Positions 45,492 through 54,752 of a stretch of DNA of 64,000 nucleotides are shown one piece after another. Every line of letters starts with the position of its first letter. Positions within the stretch are counted from its first letter, which is position 1. Location: positions 124,001-188,000 of the forward strand of contig NZ_CM003596.1 of assembly GCF_001435845.1 (NCBI RefSeq), read 5' to 3'. The notes beneath the pieces are model-generated. The model was given only the letters and a program-made list of their open reading frames with translations. It had not been told where the DNA came from and made no database searches. The stretch is from Psychrobacter sp. P11G3 (lineage in GTDB: Bacteria; Pseudomonadota; Gammaproteobacteria; Pseudomonadales; Moraxellaceae). The position numbers were made by a program, and so were the translations under genes.

Positions 45492-47723
45492 ATGGCCGAG
45501 CGTGCCGCCAAGCAGTTAGAACTGAACAAATCTGAATTACCCAATTCCATTACTGAAGTGATTGCCACATTGACCCGTGCTGGGTTTGATGCGTATATCG
45601 TCGGTGGTGGTGTGCGCGATACTTTATTAGGTCTGCGCCCGAAAGACTTTGATGCCGTCACTGATGCCAAGCCACATGAGATTAAAGATGTCTTTGGTAA
45701 GCGCTGCCGCATTATCGGTCGCCGCTTCCAGTTGGCACATGTGTATTCAGGTCGCGAGTTGATTGAAGTTGCTACTTTCCGTGGTCCACCAACCAGTGAT
45801 GCTAATACCAATCAAGACGGTATGATTCTGCGCGACAATGTTTGGGGCGATATTCAACAAGATTTCTCCCGTCGCGATTTCTCTATTAATGCGCTTTATT
45901 ATCAACCGCTCAAAGGCATCGTTCATGATTTCTGCGGTGCGCTTGATGATATTGATAACAGAATCATTCGTCTATTGGGCAATGCGCCAGTACGTATCGA
46001 AGAAGACCCTGTGCGCTTGCTCCGTGCCTTACGTTTCAAAGCCAAGTTAGGTTTTGAGTTTGATGAAGCGTTGTCCGAGCAATTTAATGACGGGAACTGG
46101 GCGCTGCTTGAGCAAATATCACCGCATCGTCTCTATGATGAAACGCAAAAGATGTTTACCGGTGGCTATTTAGTACCCCTATTGCCATTATTGTTTGAAT
46201 CAGGTGCGATTGACAGCCTCATTATCTATCCACCATCTGAGCCAAGCGCTTTAGTCAATCAGGTAGCTATCAATACCGATAAGCGTATTGCAGCGGGCAA
46301 AAGTATCAACCCTGCGTTCTTCTATGCTGCCTTACTGTGGGAAAACTATCTGCATCAATTGGCAAAAGCCAAGAAACGTAATATGCCGTTTGCCGAAGCG
46401 CAAATGCATGCGGCTGGTAAAGTCATCGACCGTCAGCGTATCAAAACCGCTATTCCGAAATTTGCTGAGCAGTTTATCCGTGATATCTGGATATTGCAGC
46501 CAAAACTTGCAGCCCCACGTAGCAAACAGATCGTTCAGCTATCTGAGCATCCGCGTTTCCGTGCGGGCTTTGACTTTTTGTTATTGCGGGAGCAATGTGG
46601 CGATGCTGAGCATCCGCTATCAGAGTCAACCAACGATATGGGTGACTGGTGGCAGACGTATCAAACCTTGTCTGAACAAGAGCAGCAGCAAGCGATTGAT
46701 GATTTTGACGAAAACATTCGCCGAGGTGCTTATAAAAAAGGTCAACGTGGTCGCGGACGTAATCGTCAAGAATCAAAAACACAGACTACTGATAACGCAA
46801 CACCTAATCAGAACAGTACAAAGCAAAACAAAGCCGATGACCGTGCTGAAAAAGGTAGAAATGAGCAATCAATGGTAAATGATTCGTCAAATATTCCAGC
46901 CCGTCGTCGCCGTGCTGCCAGCCAATCTAAAGCTGGCCGCAATGACAGCGGAAGACAAAACGTGCAGCAAGTAGAGCAAGACAATAACGAGCTTGCTCAG
47001 CTACAGCAGTTGTCTCTTGCTAATAACAAACAATCGGCAAGTCAACAGGCAAAGCCTAAGCCATTATTTGTTATCGAGCACGAGAACGTTGTGCCACCTT
47101 TACAGAAGCAACTGTCAGCTGATAATACGTCGAAACGTAGTAAAGCACCTGTGCGAAAGCCAGCATCAACTAATCAAAATGCACCAAAACAAGTGGCTAA
47201 AGCTGAGCGCGTAGATAGTAGCACTCAGCCGTCTAATACTAACCAGCCAGAAGCTCAAGCGTCAGCTAGTCAGGCTAGACCAGCTCGCTCGATCGCAAGA
47301 TCACCTGCGTTAGTCAGTATGAATAACGAGCCGATCCCGCACAAGCGTCGCCGTCGTCAACCTACTGTAGATAGTGCGAGCAATATCGAAGTACAAGGCA
47401 GTAATAATTCGCAGGGTAGTAATAGCAAAGCACAGCCAGCAGCGAAGTATGTGAAAAAAGCGCCTAAACCTGCAGTTGAATCGACTAATAAAAGCGATAC
47501 TAAAAGTGTAGAGGAAGTAGGTAGCAAGGCATTAGATAGCAAAGACGCGACAAAAACCGCTGCACCCGCGAGAGCCAAGAAATCGGTGAAAGCAACTACT
47601 GCAAAGGCTGCTAAAGCGAAGCAAGATACGAATGATCAGATGCCTGCTATAAAAGCAACTGATAACAAAGGCCCTGTACCATCGAAGCGCCGCCGCCGTC
47701 AGCCTAGTACTGAAAGCGCATAA
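45492..47723 (+). CDS. pcnB: Poly(A) polymerase I with long basic C-terminal extension
   Basis: Adds 3' poly(A) tails to RNA and promotes its decay. The catalytic head has YIVGGGVRDTLLGLRPKDFD and the acidic pair in DFDAVTDA; further on are RRFQLAHVYSGRELIEVATF, SRRDFSINALYYQP and EEDPVRLLRALRFKAK. The core ends near residue 410, about the size of E. coli PcnB. A low-complexity tail of about 330 residues, rich in Gln, Asn, Ser, Ala, Lys and Arg, follows. It contains three related basic patches: IPARRRRAAS, IPHKRRRRQPT and VPSKRRRRQPS, the last at the C-terminus. ATG 45492 is used because GAGGAG lies upstream at good spacing. folK follows 1 bp after the stop. Confidence 0.94.
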   Translation: MAERAAKQLELNKSELPNSITEVIATLTRAGFDAYIVGGGVRDTLLGLRPKDFDAVTDAKPHEIKDVFGKRCRIIGRRFQLAHVYSGRELIEVATFRGPPTSDANTNQDGMILRDNVWGDIQQDFSRRDFSINALYYQPLKGIVHDFCGALDDIDNRIIRLLGNAPVRIEEDPVRLLRALRFKAKLGFEFDEALSEQFNDGNWALLEQISPHRLYDETQKMFTGGYLVPLLPLLFESGAIDSLIIYPPSEPSALVNQVAINTDKRIAAGKSINPAFFYAALLWENYLHQLAKAKKRNMPFAEAQMHAAGKVIDRQRIKTAIPKFAEQFIRDIWILQPKLAAPRSKQIVQLSEHPRFRAGFDFLLLREQCGDAEHPLSESTNDMGDWWQTYQTLSEQEQQQAIDDFDENIRRGAYKKGQRGRGRNRQESKTQTTDNATPNQNSTKQNKADDRAEKGRNEQSMVNDSSNIPARRRRAASQSKAGRNDSGRQNVQQVEQDNNELAQLQQLSLANNKQSASQQAKPKPLFVIEHENVVPPLQKQLSADNTSKRSKAPVRKPASTNQNAPKQVAKAERVDSSTQPSNTNQPEAQASASQARPARSIARSPALVSMNNEPIPHKRRRRQPTVDSASNIEVQGSNNSQGSNSKAQPAAKYVKKAPKPAVESTNKSDTKSVEEVGSKALDSKDATKTAAPARAKKSVKATTAKAAKAKQDTNDQMPAIKATDNKGPVPSKRRRRQPSTESA

Positions 47724-47724
47724 T

Positions 47725-48252
47725 ATGAATAACAGTACAGATAATAGTAACTGGGTTACCTGTTATGTGGGCTTGGGTAGCAACCTCGCTAATGAGCTAG
47801 GTTCGCCTGCCGATCATTTGCAGCAGGCACTTGCAGTAATGCGAGCACATGAGCAGGTACGTGAAGTAAGTGTCTCTTCTTTTTACGCTTCAGCACCGAT
47901 GGGTCCGCAAGATCAGCCAGATTTTGTTAATGCAGTAGCTGGTTTTGAAACGACACTTCCCCCTTATGAGCTGCTTGCTTTTTGTCAGCAGTTAGAGAGC
48001 ATGGCCAAGCGGGCACGTTTGCGTCGTTGGGGTGAACGTAGTCTAGATGTTGATATTTTGCTATACGGCGAGAAACAGATTACTGATCCAACACTGACAA
48101 TACCGCATGCTGGCTTAAGTGAGCGCAATTTTGTCTTAATACCACTGCGAGAGTTGGCACCAAACTTAACCATCGCCGGTAAGTCGATAGGTGACTATTC
48201 CCAAAGTCGTGATTGGACAGGTTTAACATTATTATCAAGCGATTGTTTATAA
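47725..48252 (+). CDS. folK: 2-amino-4-hydroxy-6-hydroxymethyldihydropteridine diphosphokinase
   Basis: Transfers pyrophosphate from ATP to the pterin in folate synthesis. The 175-residue product has the N-terminal YVGLGSNLANELG, the middle FYASAPMGPQDQPDFVNAV, and the family signature RWGERSLDVDILLYG, followed by IPHAGLSERNFVLIPLRELA. It starts one base after the pcnB stop; pcnB-folK-panB-panC is a familiar gammaproteobacterial order. Confidence 0.95.
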   Translation: MNNSTDNSNWVTCYVGLGSNLANELGSPADHLQQALAVMRAHEQVREVSVSSFYASAPMGPQDQPDFVNAVAGFETTLPPYELLAFCQQLESMAKRARLRRWGERSLDVDILLYGEKQITDPTLTIPHAGLSERNFVLIPLRELAPNLTIAGKSIGDYSQSRDWTGLTLLSSDCL

Positions 48253-48372
48253 GTAATTGATGCTAAGTGATAGACATTAAATGTTTGAAAGATTCGTCTA
48301 ACGTATTTCAAGCATAGCTCTTATAGTAGCAATATTGATAATCAAAGGCATTGCAGATTAATTGAGGGTCAT

Positions 48373-49173
48373 ATGACAACATTATCTACTCTAAATAAGT
48401 TTAAAAAAGACGGTACCAAGTTCACTTGCTTGACCTGTTATGACTCGATGTTTGCACGAATGATGGAAAAAGCCGAAATTGACACGATTCTAATTGGGGA
48501 TAGCTTGGGCATGGTTGTACAAGGCCATGACTCGACACTACCTGTAACAGTCAATGATATGGCTTATCACACTGCCAATATTGCCCGTAGTAATAAGCAC
48601 GCGTTGATATTAGCTGATCTACCGTTTATGAGTTATGTGACATTGCCAGAAGCCGTTGCTAATAGCCGCACGCTAATGCAAGCAGGGGCGCATGTCATAA
48701 AAATCGAAGGTGGTAGCGAGCTGTGTGAATTGGTAACGACCTTGGCGCAAGCAGGTACACCAACTTGTGTACATCTTGGTTTGACCCCGCAGTCTGTCAA
48801 CGTGTTTGGCGGCTATAAAATTCAAGGTCGCGGTGATGAAGCAGCTGATAAACTGCTTGCCGATGCCAAAGCAGTCGTCGATGCTGGTGCTGCATTACTA
48901 GTATTAGAATGTGTTCCAGCCGCGCTTGCAAAAGCCGTTACTGAAGCTGTTGCTGTGCCAGTTATCGGTATTGGTGCTGGAGCCGATACTGATGGTCAGG
49001 TATTGGTTATGCATGACATGCTAGGTATGGCGCATGGCCGAGTGCCACGTTTTGTCCATGATTTTTTAACAGATGAGCGTAATAGCGCACACAGTATCGA
49101 AGGTGCTTTTGCGCTCTATCAGCAGTCAGTACGCGAAGGTAGCTTCCCGACTGAGCAGCACCAATTTAGCTGA
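48373..49173 (+). CDS. panB: 3-methyl-2-oxobutanoate hydroxymethyltransferase
   Basis: First committed step of pantothenate (CoA precursor) synthesis. The 266-residue protein shows LTCYDSMFARMMEKAEIDTI, IGDSLGMVVQGHDSTLPV, LILADLPFMSY, the active-site region KIEGG, VHLGLTPQSVNVFGGYKIQG and VIGIGAGADTDGQVLVMHDM. ATG follows TTGAGGGTCAT. panC follows after 66 bp. Confidence 0.96.
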   Translation: MTTLSTLNKFKKDGTKFTCLTCYDSMFARMMEKAEIDTILIGDSLGMVVQGHDSTLPVTVNDMAYHTANIARSNKHALILADLPFMSYVTLPEAVANSRTLMQAGAHVIKIEGGSELCELVTTLAQAGTPTCVHLGLTPQSVNVFGGYKIQGRGDEAADKLLADAKAVVDAGAALLVLECVPAALAKAVTEAVAVPVIGIGAGADTDGQVLVMHDMLGMAHGRVPRFVHDFLTDERNSAHSIEGAFALYQQSVREGSFPTEQHQFS

Positions 49174-49239
49174 TTTTGACGTTATTAAAGTTATTTACGC
49201 TATTGAACAACAGAACGTTTGAATAGAAGAAAAGTAATC

Positions 49240-50142
49240 ATGTCTCCAATTATTTATCATGATATCTCCTCACTACGTGAAGCGCTGCAGCCTTATCGTG
49301 GTCAGCAAAATGACAAACAAGGCCGTCAGCAGCGCATTGCGTTAGTACCAACGATGGGTAATCTGCATGACGGTCATCTTGAGCTGGTAAGAACTGCCAA
49401 ACAGCATGCAGATGTAGTGGTGGTCAGTATCTTCGTTAACCCTACTCAGTTTGGCGTTGGGGAAGATTTCGATAGCTATCCACGTACATTAGATGCAGAC
49501 GTAGCTAAGCTTGCGACAGTGGATGCAGATTATGTGTTTGCACCTAGAATTGATGCAATGTACCCAGTATTACCACCACCTACTGCTGTGTTGGCAGGGG
49601 CTATTGCCAATCAGTTATGTGGTCACTCACGTCCTGGACACTTTGATGGTGTTGGTATTGTTGTCGCTAAATTATTCAATATCGTACAACCAGATGTGGC
49701 GGTATTTGGACAAAAAGACTATCAGCAGCTTGCTATCATTAAGCAGTTGGTACGTGACTTGAGTTATCCTATTAATATCATTGGCGCACCTATTGTTCGT
49801 GCTGATGATGGCTTAGCGCTATCATCGCGCAATCAATACTTAAGTGCAAATGAGCGTCAAGTTGCCCCTGTATTACATCAAGCATTGCAAGAATTAGCGC
49901 AGAGTTTGAAAAGTACGGCTCTTAGTCAGCAAGCATTTGATAAGCTATTAGTAGATACGCGGACACGTATTAGTGACGCAGGCTTTGTTATTGATTATTT
50001 GGAAATAAAGACTGATGAGTTAGGTTCTATTATGAGCGACTCTACAACCTTTAATATAGAAAACAAAAACATCGTTATTTTAGTCGCAGCATGGCTAGGA
50101 CGAGCACGCTTATTAGACAATCAGTTGGTAGTGGTAAATTAG
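49240..50142 (+). CDS. panC: Pantothenate synthetase (pantoate-beta-alanine ligase)
   Basis: Joins pantoate and beta-alanine using ATP. It has VPTMGNLHDGHLELVRTAKQ (the HIGH-like nucleotide motif), VSIFVNPTQFGVGEDFDSYP, FDGVGIVVAKLFNIVQPDVA, FGQKDYQQLAIIKQLVRDL and SSRNQYLS. I chose ATG 49240, which gives 300 residues; a TTG at 49219 would add 7 residues without support. It lies downstream of panB, with which it acts. Confidence 0.96.
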   Translation: MSPIIYHDISSLREALQPYRGQQNDKQGRQQRIALVPTMGNLHDGHLELVRTAKQHADVVVVSIFVNPTQFGVGEDFDSYPRTLDADVAKLATVDADYVFAPRIDAMYPVLPPPTAVLAGAIANQLCGHSRPGHFDGVGIVVAKLFNIVQPDVAVFGQKDYQQLAIIKQLVRDLSYPINIIGAPIVRADDGLALSSRNQYLSANERQVAPVLHQALQELAQSLKSTALSQQAFDKLLVDTRTRISDAGFVIDYLEIKTDELGSIMSDSTTFNIENKNIVILVAAWLGRARLLDNQLVVVN

Positions 50143-50193
50143 CTTTTATAACGTAGCAGTAGACTAGATATAATAGACTTGGATGAGTAGATC

Positions 50194-51165
50194 ATGGGTG
50201 TAAGTCAGGATCAAAATAGTAATTCGGCAGCAACGATAGCGGATCAGACGTCTACGAATAAACTCAGTATATTGGTGGTCTCAGGGCGTTCAGGATCTGG
50301 TAAAACCTCAGTATTGAATATCTTAGAAGATCTAGGCTATTACTCTATTGATAACCTACCACTGTCTTTGTTACCTAATGCTGCTCATAAATTAGTCAAT
50401 GAAAGCGGCATTCATCGTATTGCGCTTGGTGTTGATATTCGAACTCCACGTGCTGATTTATCTAACTTTGCAGTGACGTATGCTTCTCTTAAAGAGACTT
50501 ATGGGACTCATGCGGTACAGATTTTATATGTGACTGCACAAGAGAGTACGCTGATAGCTCGTTTCAATGCGACGCGACGCGTACATCCGCTAATGTCACA
50601 GGATATTGATATTGATAGTGATAATGCTAAGCATGTTACTTTCAACTTACCTGCTGCTATCAAAAAAGAAGTTGAGCTATTAGAACCAATTGCTAGTCAC
50701 GCTGATATTAGGATTGATACCAGTAGCCTAAATATCCATCAGTTAAAAGACAGCTTGCGTGAACACATAGGCATGGACAACCAGATTTTCATCAATCTAC
50801 TGTCTTTCGGTTTTAAATACGGTAGCCCTATTGATGCTGACTTTTTATTCGATGTTAGAATTTTACCGAATCCACATTGGAATCCTGAGTTACGTGACTC
50901 GACAGGTCTGGATACTGAGGTAGGGGCTTTCTTCTCAGATTATCCAGAAGTAGCAGAAATGATGGGTGATATCGATAAGTTTTTGACCCGTTGGCTACCA
51001 GAGTTTTTGCACAATAATCGTCATACGGTCACGGTTGCCATAGGCTGTACGGGCGGCAAACATCGCTCTGTTTTTATCACTGATCATCTACAACGCCGCC
51101 TTGCTGATGCTATGCCTAAAGGCGTGAAGGTATTGGCAAAACACCGCGAAAAAAGTCGTTGGTAG
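50194..51165 (+). CDS. rapZ: RNase adapter protein RapZ / P-loop ATPase
   Basis: The family has an N-terminal nucleotide-binding domain and a C-terminal RNA-binding domain; in E. coli it presents the GlmZ small RNA to RNase E and so controls glucosamine-6-phosphate synthase. Here VVSGRSGSGKTSVLNILEDL is Walker A, followed by GYYSIDNLPLSLLP. The C-terminal half has FGFKYGSPIDADFLFDVRIL, NPHWNPELRDSTGLD and IGCTGGKHRSVFITDHL. At 323 residues it carries about 25 extra N-terminal residues. Whether GlmZ exists in this organism is not known from this window. Confidence 0.92.
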   Translation: MGVSQDQNSNSAATIADQTSTNKLSILVVSGRSGSGKTSVLNILEDLGYYSIDNLPLSLLPNAAHKLVNESGIHRIALGVDIRTPRADLSNFAVTYASLKETYGTHAVQILYVTAQESTLIARFNATRRVHPLMSQDIDIDSDNAKHVTFNLPAAIKKEVELLEPIASHADIRIDTSSLNIHQLKDSLREHIGMDNQIFINLLSFGFKYGSPIDADFLFDVRILPNPHWNPELRDSTGLDTEVGAFFSDYPEVAEMMGDIDKFLTRWLPEFLHNNRHTVTVAIGCTGGKHRSVFITDHLQRRLADAMPKGVKVLAKHREKSRW

Positions 51166-51214
51166 TGATATCAGACACTATTTAATTTATTAATTATTAT
51201 TTTGGAAAGCTTTT

Positions 51215-51727
51215 ATGATCGACTGGAAAGAACAGGACATGCGCGTTTCGCGCACAGAACTCAAAAAAGCCCATGAGCGCTTGCAGCAATTATCTATACC
51301 GCTTGCTAGCTTATCGAAAAAACAGCTAAAAGCCTTACCTGCCAGTGATTATTTTATGGCAGAGCTAATGGCATTGGCTGATATTACCAGCGCCAATGCT
51401 CGTAATCGTCAGACCAAACGTGTCGGCAAGCTTATGATTGAAGAAAATCGTCATGAGTTGATAAAAGCATTGTTTGATGCCTTTTTTCCTAAAGAGCAAG
51501 TCTCAAAAATAGAAAGCTGGTACGAGCGTTTAAACATCAATGATGAAGGTACACTCAAGCAGTTTGTGAAGCAATATAAAGCTTCTGAGCACCACAGTAT
51601 GTATCAGTTATTATTGTGGATAGAGTATGCCAAACATATGCAAGATGATGAATTGCTAGCAGAATCTAAAGCAGATTTGGCAAGCTATATACGTGAAGTG
51701 GCTATTTTATCGCAGCTGAAGAAATAA
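51215..51727 (+). CDS. darP: Ribosome biogenesis factor DarP (DUF615, YjgA)
   Basis: The 170-residue, highly charged, helical protein matches the DUF615/YjgA family: VSRTELKKAHERLQQLSIPL, LKALPASDYFMAELMALADI, NARNRQTKRVGKLM and a C-terminal helical bundle. The family associates with late 50S ribosomal precursors and helps peptidyl-transferase-centre maturation. It begins 49 bp after rapZ. A strong terminator follows. Confidence 0.88.
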   Translation: MIDWKEQDMRVSRTELKKAHERLQQLSIPLASLSKKQLKALPASDYFMAELMALADITSANARNRQTKRVGKLMIEENRHELIKALFDAFFPKEQVSKIESWYERLNINDEGTLKQFVKQYKASEHHSMYQLLLWIEYAKHMQDDELLAESKADLASYIREVAILSQLKK

Positions 51728-51834
51728 CATCTATATACCAAGCTAGAAATCTATTAATTAGAATTTTATTAGTTGAAAGATTAGTAGTTAAAAAATGGGT
51801 GATTAAAAGACGTATAGCTAAAAGGTTAAGATGC

Positions 51835-51867
51835 AAAAAAGCCAATCAATTTATGATTGGCTTTTTT
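51835..51867. terminator. Bidirectional rho-independent terminator
   Basis: AAAAAAGCCAATCA and TGATTGGCTTTTTT form a 14-bp stem with a short loop, between the convergent darP and dsbA genes. Confidence 0.92.
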
Positions 51868-51927
51868 GTGCACGACATACAGATATGCTGTACGTCATGT
51901 GAGTTATTCAAGTATTCATGGCTCGAA

Positions 51928-52548
51928 TTATTTCTTTTCAGCGCGAGTTTTGTCAACTAAATAGTCAACAACTTTAGCGACTTTAGCGTTTTCACCAGTT
52001 ACCACATATTTGCCTTGTACAACGACAGATGGGACACCAGTGATTTGATAACGCTTGGCGCCTTCTTGAGAACGACCGATTTTTGTGCCAACAGCAAATG
52101 AGTTATATAGGCTATTAAATTTCTTTTCATCAACACCTTTTGATGCATACCATTTGCTTAGTGACGCTTGGTCAAACAGTTTTTTACCATCTTTATGGAT
52201 AGCGTCAAATAATGCGTCATGAGTTTTGCTTTCAAAGCCTAGAAGCTGAGCCGCATAGAAACCGCGAGCATTGGCTTCCCAAACAGGGTTAAGTGCTGCT
52301 GGTGTCTTGAAGAAGGCAACATCTTTGTCTTTGGTTTTTGCCCATTTTTCCATATGCGGGTTAAGCGCATTACAATGTGGGCAGCCATACCAAAAGAATT
52401 CACGAACAATGATAGCATCACCGCTGATTTTCTCTGGGTTGTCTAGCACACGGTAATCTTTTCCAGCGACATAGTCTGCAGCTTGTGCGCCCATAGAGGC
52501 AAGTCCAATGGCCATGGCTAGACCAGTCAGTGTGATGACACGTTTCAT
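51928..52548 (-). CDS. dsbA: Thiol:disulfide interchange protein DsbA
   Basis: Periplasmic oxidase that introduces disulfides into secreted proteins. A signal peptide (LTGLAMAIGLASMGAQA) is followed by a thioredoxin-fold domain with the active-site motif FFWYGCPHCNALNPH (CPHC, the DsbA type), and the cis-Pro loop TGVPSVVVQGKY near residue 170. The 206-residue length is normal. ATG is well placed after AAGGATAAAGT. It diverges from ubiG across about 500 bp of AT-rich DNA (52549-53053) in which I see no gene. Confidence 0.95.
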   Translation of the reverse strand: MKRVITLTGLAMAIGLASMGAQAADYVAGKDYRVLDNPEKISGDAIIVREFFWYGCPHCNALNPHMEKWAKTKDKDVAFFKTPAALNPVWEANARGFYAAQLLGFESKTHDALFDAIHKDGKKLFDQASLSKWYASKGVDEKKFNSLYNSFAVGTKIGRSQEGAKRYQITGVPSVVVQGKYVVTGENAKVAKVVDYLVDKTRAEKK

Positions 52549-53053
52549 ACTTTATCCTTGAGGTGTGGAGACTTAGAATGGGTTAAGAGGTTGGTGTCTA
52601 TATGGTTGTTAAACATGTGACACTCTAAAATATATAGTTTTTAAAGGGTCTAAACCAGACAGTGTCGAGTATAATCGAACAATAGCAAAGTATCGACTAT
52701 GATAACGTAAAATGTATGTACTTGTGAATCGCATTCTTAACCGATAGTTGTAAAGCTGTTAGCTATTATTTAAGGTATATTGCTTGTTACTTTCTGAACC
52801 TACTGTTTCTCAAACGTCTACTTTATTTCTATGTAAGATTTAAGATAGTCGAAAGTATTAGGATGCGATATTGTCACAAAAGTATTTAGCTCTTCTATAT
52901 TAAGATACTGCCCAAAAAACAGGGTAAAGTTTAAGCCTATTCACAATCGGTGACGATGTGCTTACGACAAAACTGCTACTCTCATGCTAATATTAAGCAC
53001 ATAATCGTGCACTGTAAACGATAATAACGATAGTGACAATCAAGGAACATACC

Positions 53054-53899
53054 ATGAGCCCAGCTTTAAATTCTTCATCAACTTCGAGTGATCAAAATAA
53101 CAATAGCGCTTTCAATAATACAGAGGCTAATACCATCAACGTAGATCCTAGCGAAGTCGAAAAATTTAATAACTTGGCGAGTGAGTGGTGGAGCAACACA
53201 GGGGCTTTTGCAACGCTACACGAGATTAATCCATTACGTCTAAATTGGATAGAAGAAAACGTTAAACGTGGCTATCAAAACGCTGCTAACAATCACGACA
53301 TTGCTAATAAAACTGCTGAGCAAGGACTTGCTGGCAAAAAAGTACTTGATGTAGGGTGCGGCGGCGGAATATTGTCAGAATCTATGGCTCGCCGCGGTGC
53401 TGATGTGACAGGGATTGATTTAGGTACAGAGAACTTAAAAGTTGCTGCGTTACATGCAGAGCAAAGCCAGTTAGAGAATACGCTTCGTTATCAACATATA
53501 CCCGTTGAAGAGTTGGCAAAAACGCAGGCTGGTCAGTTTGATGTAGTGACTTGTATGGAGATGCTAGAGCACGTGCCAGATCCTAGCTCGATTGTGCAGG
53601 CTTGTTATGAGTTACTGGCTCCTGGCGGCGTCTGTGTGTTATCAACGATTAATCGCAATCCTAAGTCTTATCTGTTTGCCATCGTTGGTGCAGAGTATGT
53701 GCTGCGATTGCTTGATCGCGGCACCCACGACTATGCCAAATTTATCACGCCAGCTGAATTAGACAAAATGGCACTTAATACTGGATTTGTTCGTCAGGAT
53801 ATTATCGGTTTGCATTATAATCCGCTAACCAAACGCTACTGGCTTGCCCAAAACGTCGATGTTAATTATATGATAGCCGTACAAAAGCCACTGGCTTGA
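53054..53899 (+). CDS. ubiG: Ubiquinone biosynthesis O-methyltransferase UbiG
   Basis: SAM-dependent enzyme performing both O-methylations in ubiquinone synthesis. It has [20 protein letters not shown] and [16 protein letters not shown] at the N-terminus, motif [35 protein letters not shown], and [21 protein letters not shown] chose ATG 53054 because AAGGAA lies 8 bases upstream; GTG 53033 is in frame but unsupported. The first 40 residues or so are a Ser/Asn-rich extension absent from E. coli UbiG. The next two genes, mupP and yciK, are in the order seen in Pseudomonas. Confidence 0.95.
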   Translation: MSPALNSSSTSSDQNNNSAFNNTEANTINVDPSEVEKFNNLASEWWSNTGAFATLHEINPLRLNWIEENVKRGYQNAANNHDIANKTAEQGLAGKKVLDVGCGGGILSESMARRGADVTGIDLGTENLKVAALHAEQSQLENTLRYQHIPVEELAKTQAGQFDVVTCMEMLEHVPDPSSIVQACYELLAPGGVCVLSTINRNPKSYLFAIVGAEYVLRLLDRGTHDYAKFITPAELDKMALNTGFVRQDIIGLHYNPLTKRYWLAQNVDVNYMIAVQKPLA

Positions 53900-53966
53900 T
53901 TCTGCACGCAGCCATTTATTTGCCATACTTTCACCAAACACGTCATCAATCTCAAGAGCATTCACT

Positions 53967-54677
53967 ATGACCCAATTCGTAAAAGCTGTTTTATTTGACC
54001 TTGATGGGACATTAATCGATACTGCTGCTGATTTTGTTCGTATCATTGGTAAAATGAGTCTCGAAAATGATTGGCAGGCACCGCCTGAAGCAGAAATCCG
54101 TGAGCAAGTCTCTGCGGGTGCCTCAGCTATGGTGCAATTGATGCTAAGACATAACGATCAACTCGAAGTCAGCGAAGAAGCGTTGCTTGAGTTTCGTCAT
54201 CAGTTCTTAGATGATTATGAAGCAGATATCTGTGTCGATAGCTGCGTGTTTCAGGCGCTTGAAGCGGTACTGACTGAGCTTGAAGCAAAGGGTGTGCCGT
54301 GGGGAATCGTTACCAACAAACCACGTTATCTAGCCGAAAAGCTATTAAGTGAGATGCAACTGGATCAACGCTGTGCGGTTTTGGTCTGTCCAGATGATGT
54401 ATCACGTACGAAACCAGATCCAGAGCCAATGTATATGGCGCTAGAAAAACTTGGTATTCCGCGAGGGGCAGCGGGCTGCGTACTCTATGTCGGTGACCAT
54501 GTACGTGATATTGAAGCTGGCAACGCCGCTGGCATGCCAACGATTTTGGCCGCTTATGGATATATTCCACCTGAAGATCAAAAGTCTTTAAAAAAATGGG
54601 GCGCCGACTATATTACAGATACGCCTGAGCAGTTAAATAAATTGCTGCTATCGTCTGGTAAGTTTGAGTATTTGTAG
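53967..54677 (+). CDS. mupP: HAD phosphatase, probably N-acetylmuramic acid 6-phosphate phosphatase MupP
   Basis: The HAD motifs are clear: VLFDLDGTLIDTAADF (nucleophile Asp near residue 11), VTNKPRYLAEKLL (motif II), RTKPDPEPMYMAL (motif III Lys) and YVGDHVRDIEAGNAAGM (motif IV). By sequence alone this could be phosphoglycolate phosphatase (Gph). The order ubiG, this gene, yciK is that of Pseudomonas, where the gene is mupP, which dephosphorylates MurNAc-6-P in a cell-wall recycling route that bypasses de novo UDP-MurNAc synthesis and affects fosfomycin and beta-lactam response. MupP is therefore preferred. It is 67 bp after ubiG. Confidence 0.75.
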   Translation: MTQFVKAVLFDLDGTLIDTAADFVRIIGKMSLENDWQAPPEAEIREQVSAGASAMVQLMLRHNDQLEVSEEALLEFRHQFLDDYEADICVDSCVFQALEAVLTELEAKGVPWGIVTNKPRYLAEKLLSEMQLDQRCAVLVCPDDVSRTKPDPEPMYMALEKLGIPRGAAGCVLYVGDHVRDIEAGNAAGMPTILAAYGYIPPEDQKSLKKWGADYITDTPEQLNKLLLSSGKFEYL

Positions 54678-54752
54678 ACTGCTATATATCACCAGTTTTA
54701 CAACCATAAGTACATATCCTCAACGATTTAATGATAAGTAGTGAGCAATGCC

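Noticed and set aside
46288..46878. 196-codon open frame on the plus strand inside pcnB
   Set aside because: It is an alternative frame of pcnB, whose own frame carries all family motifs.
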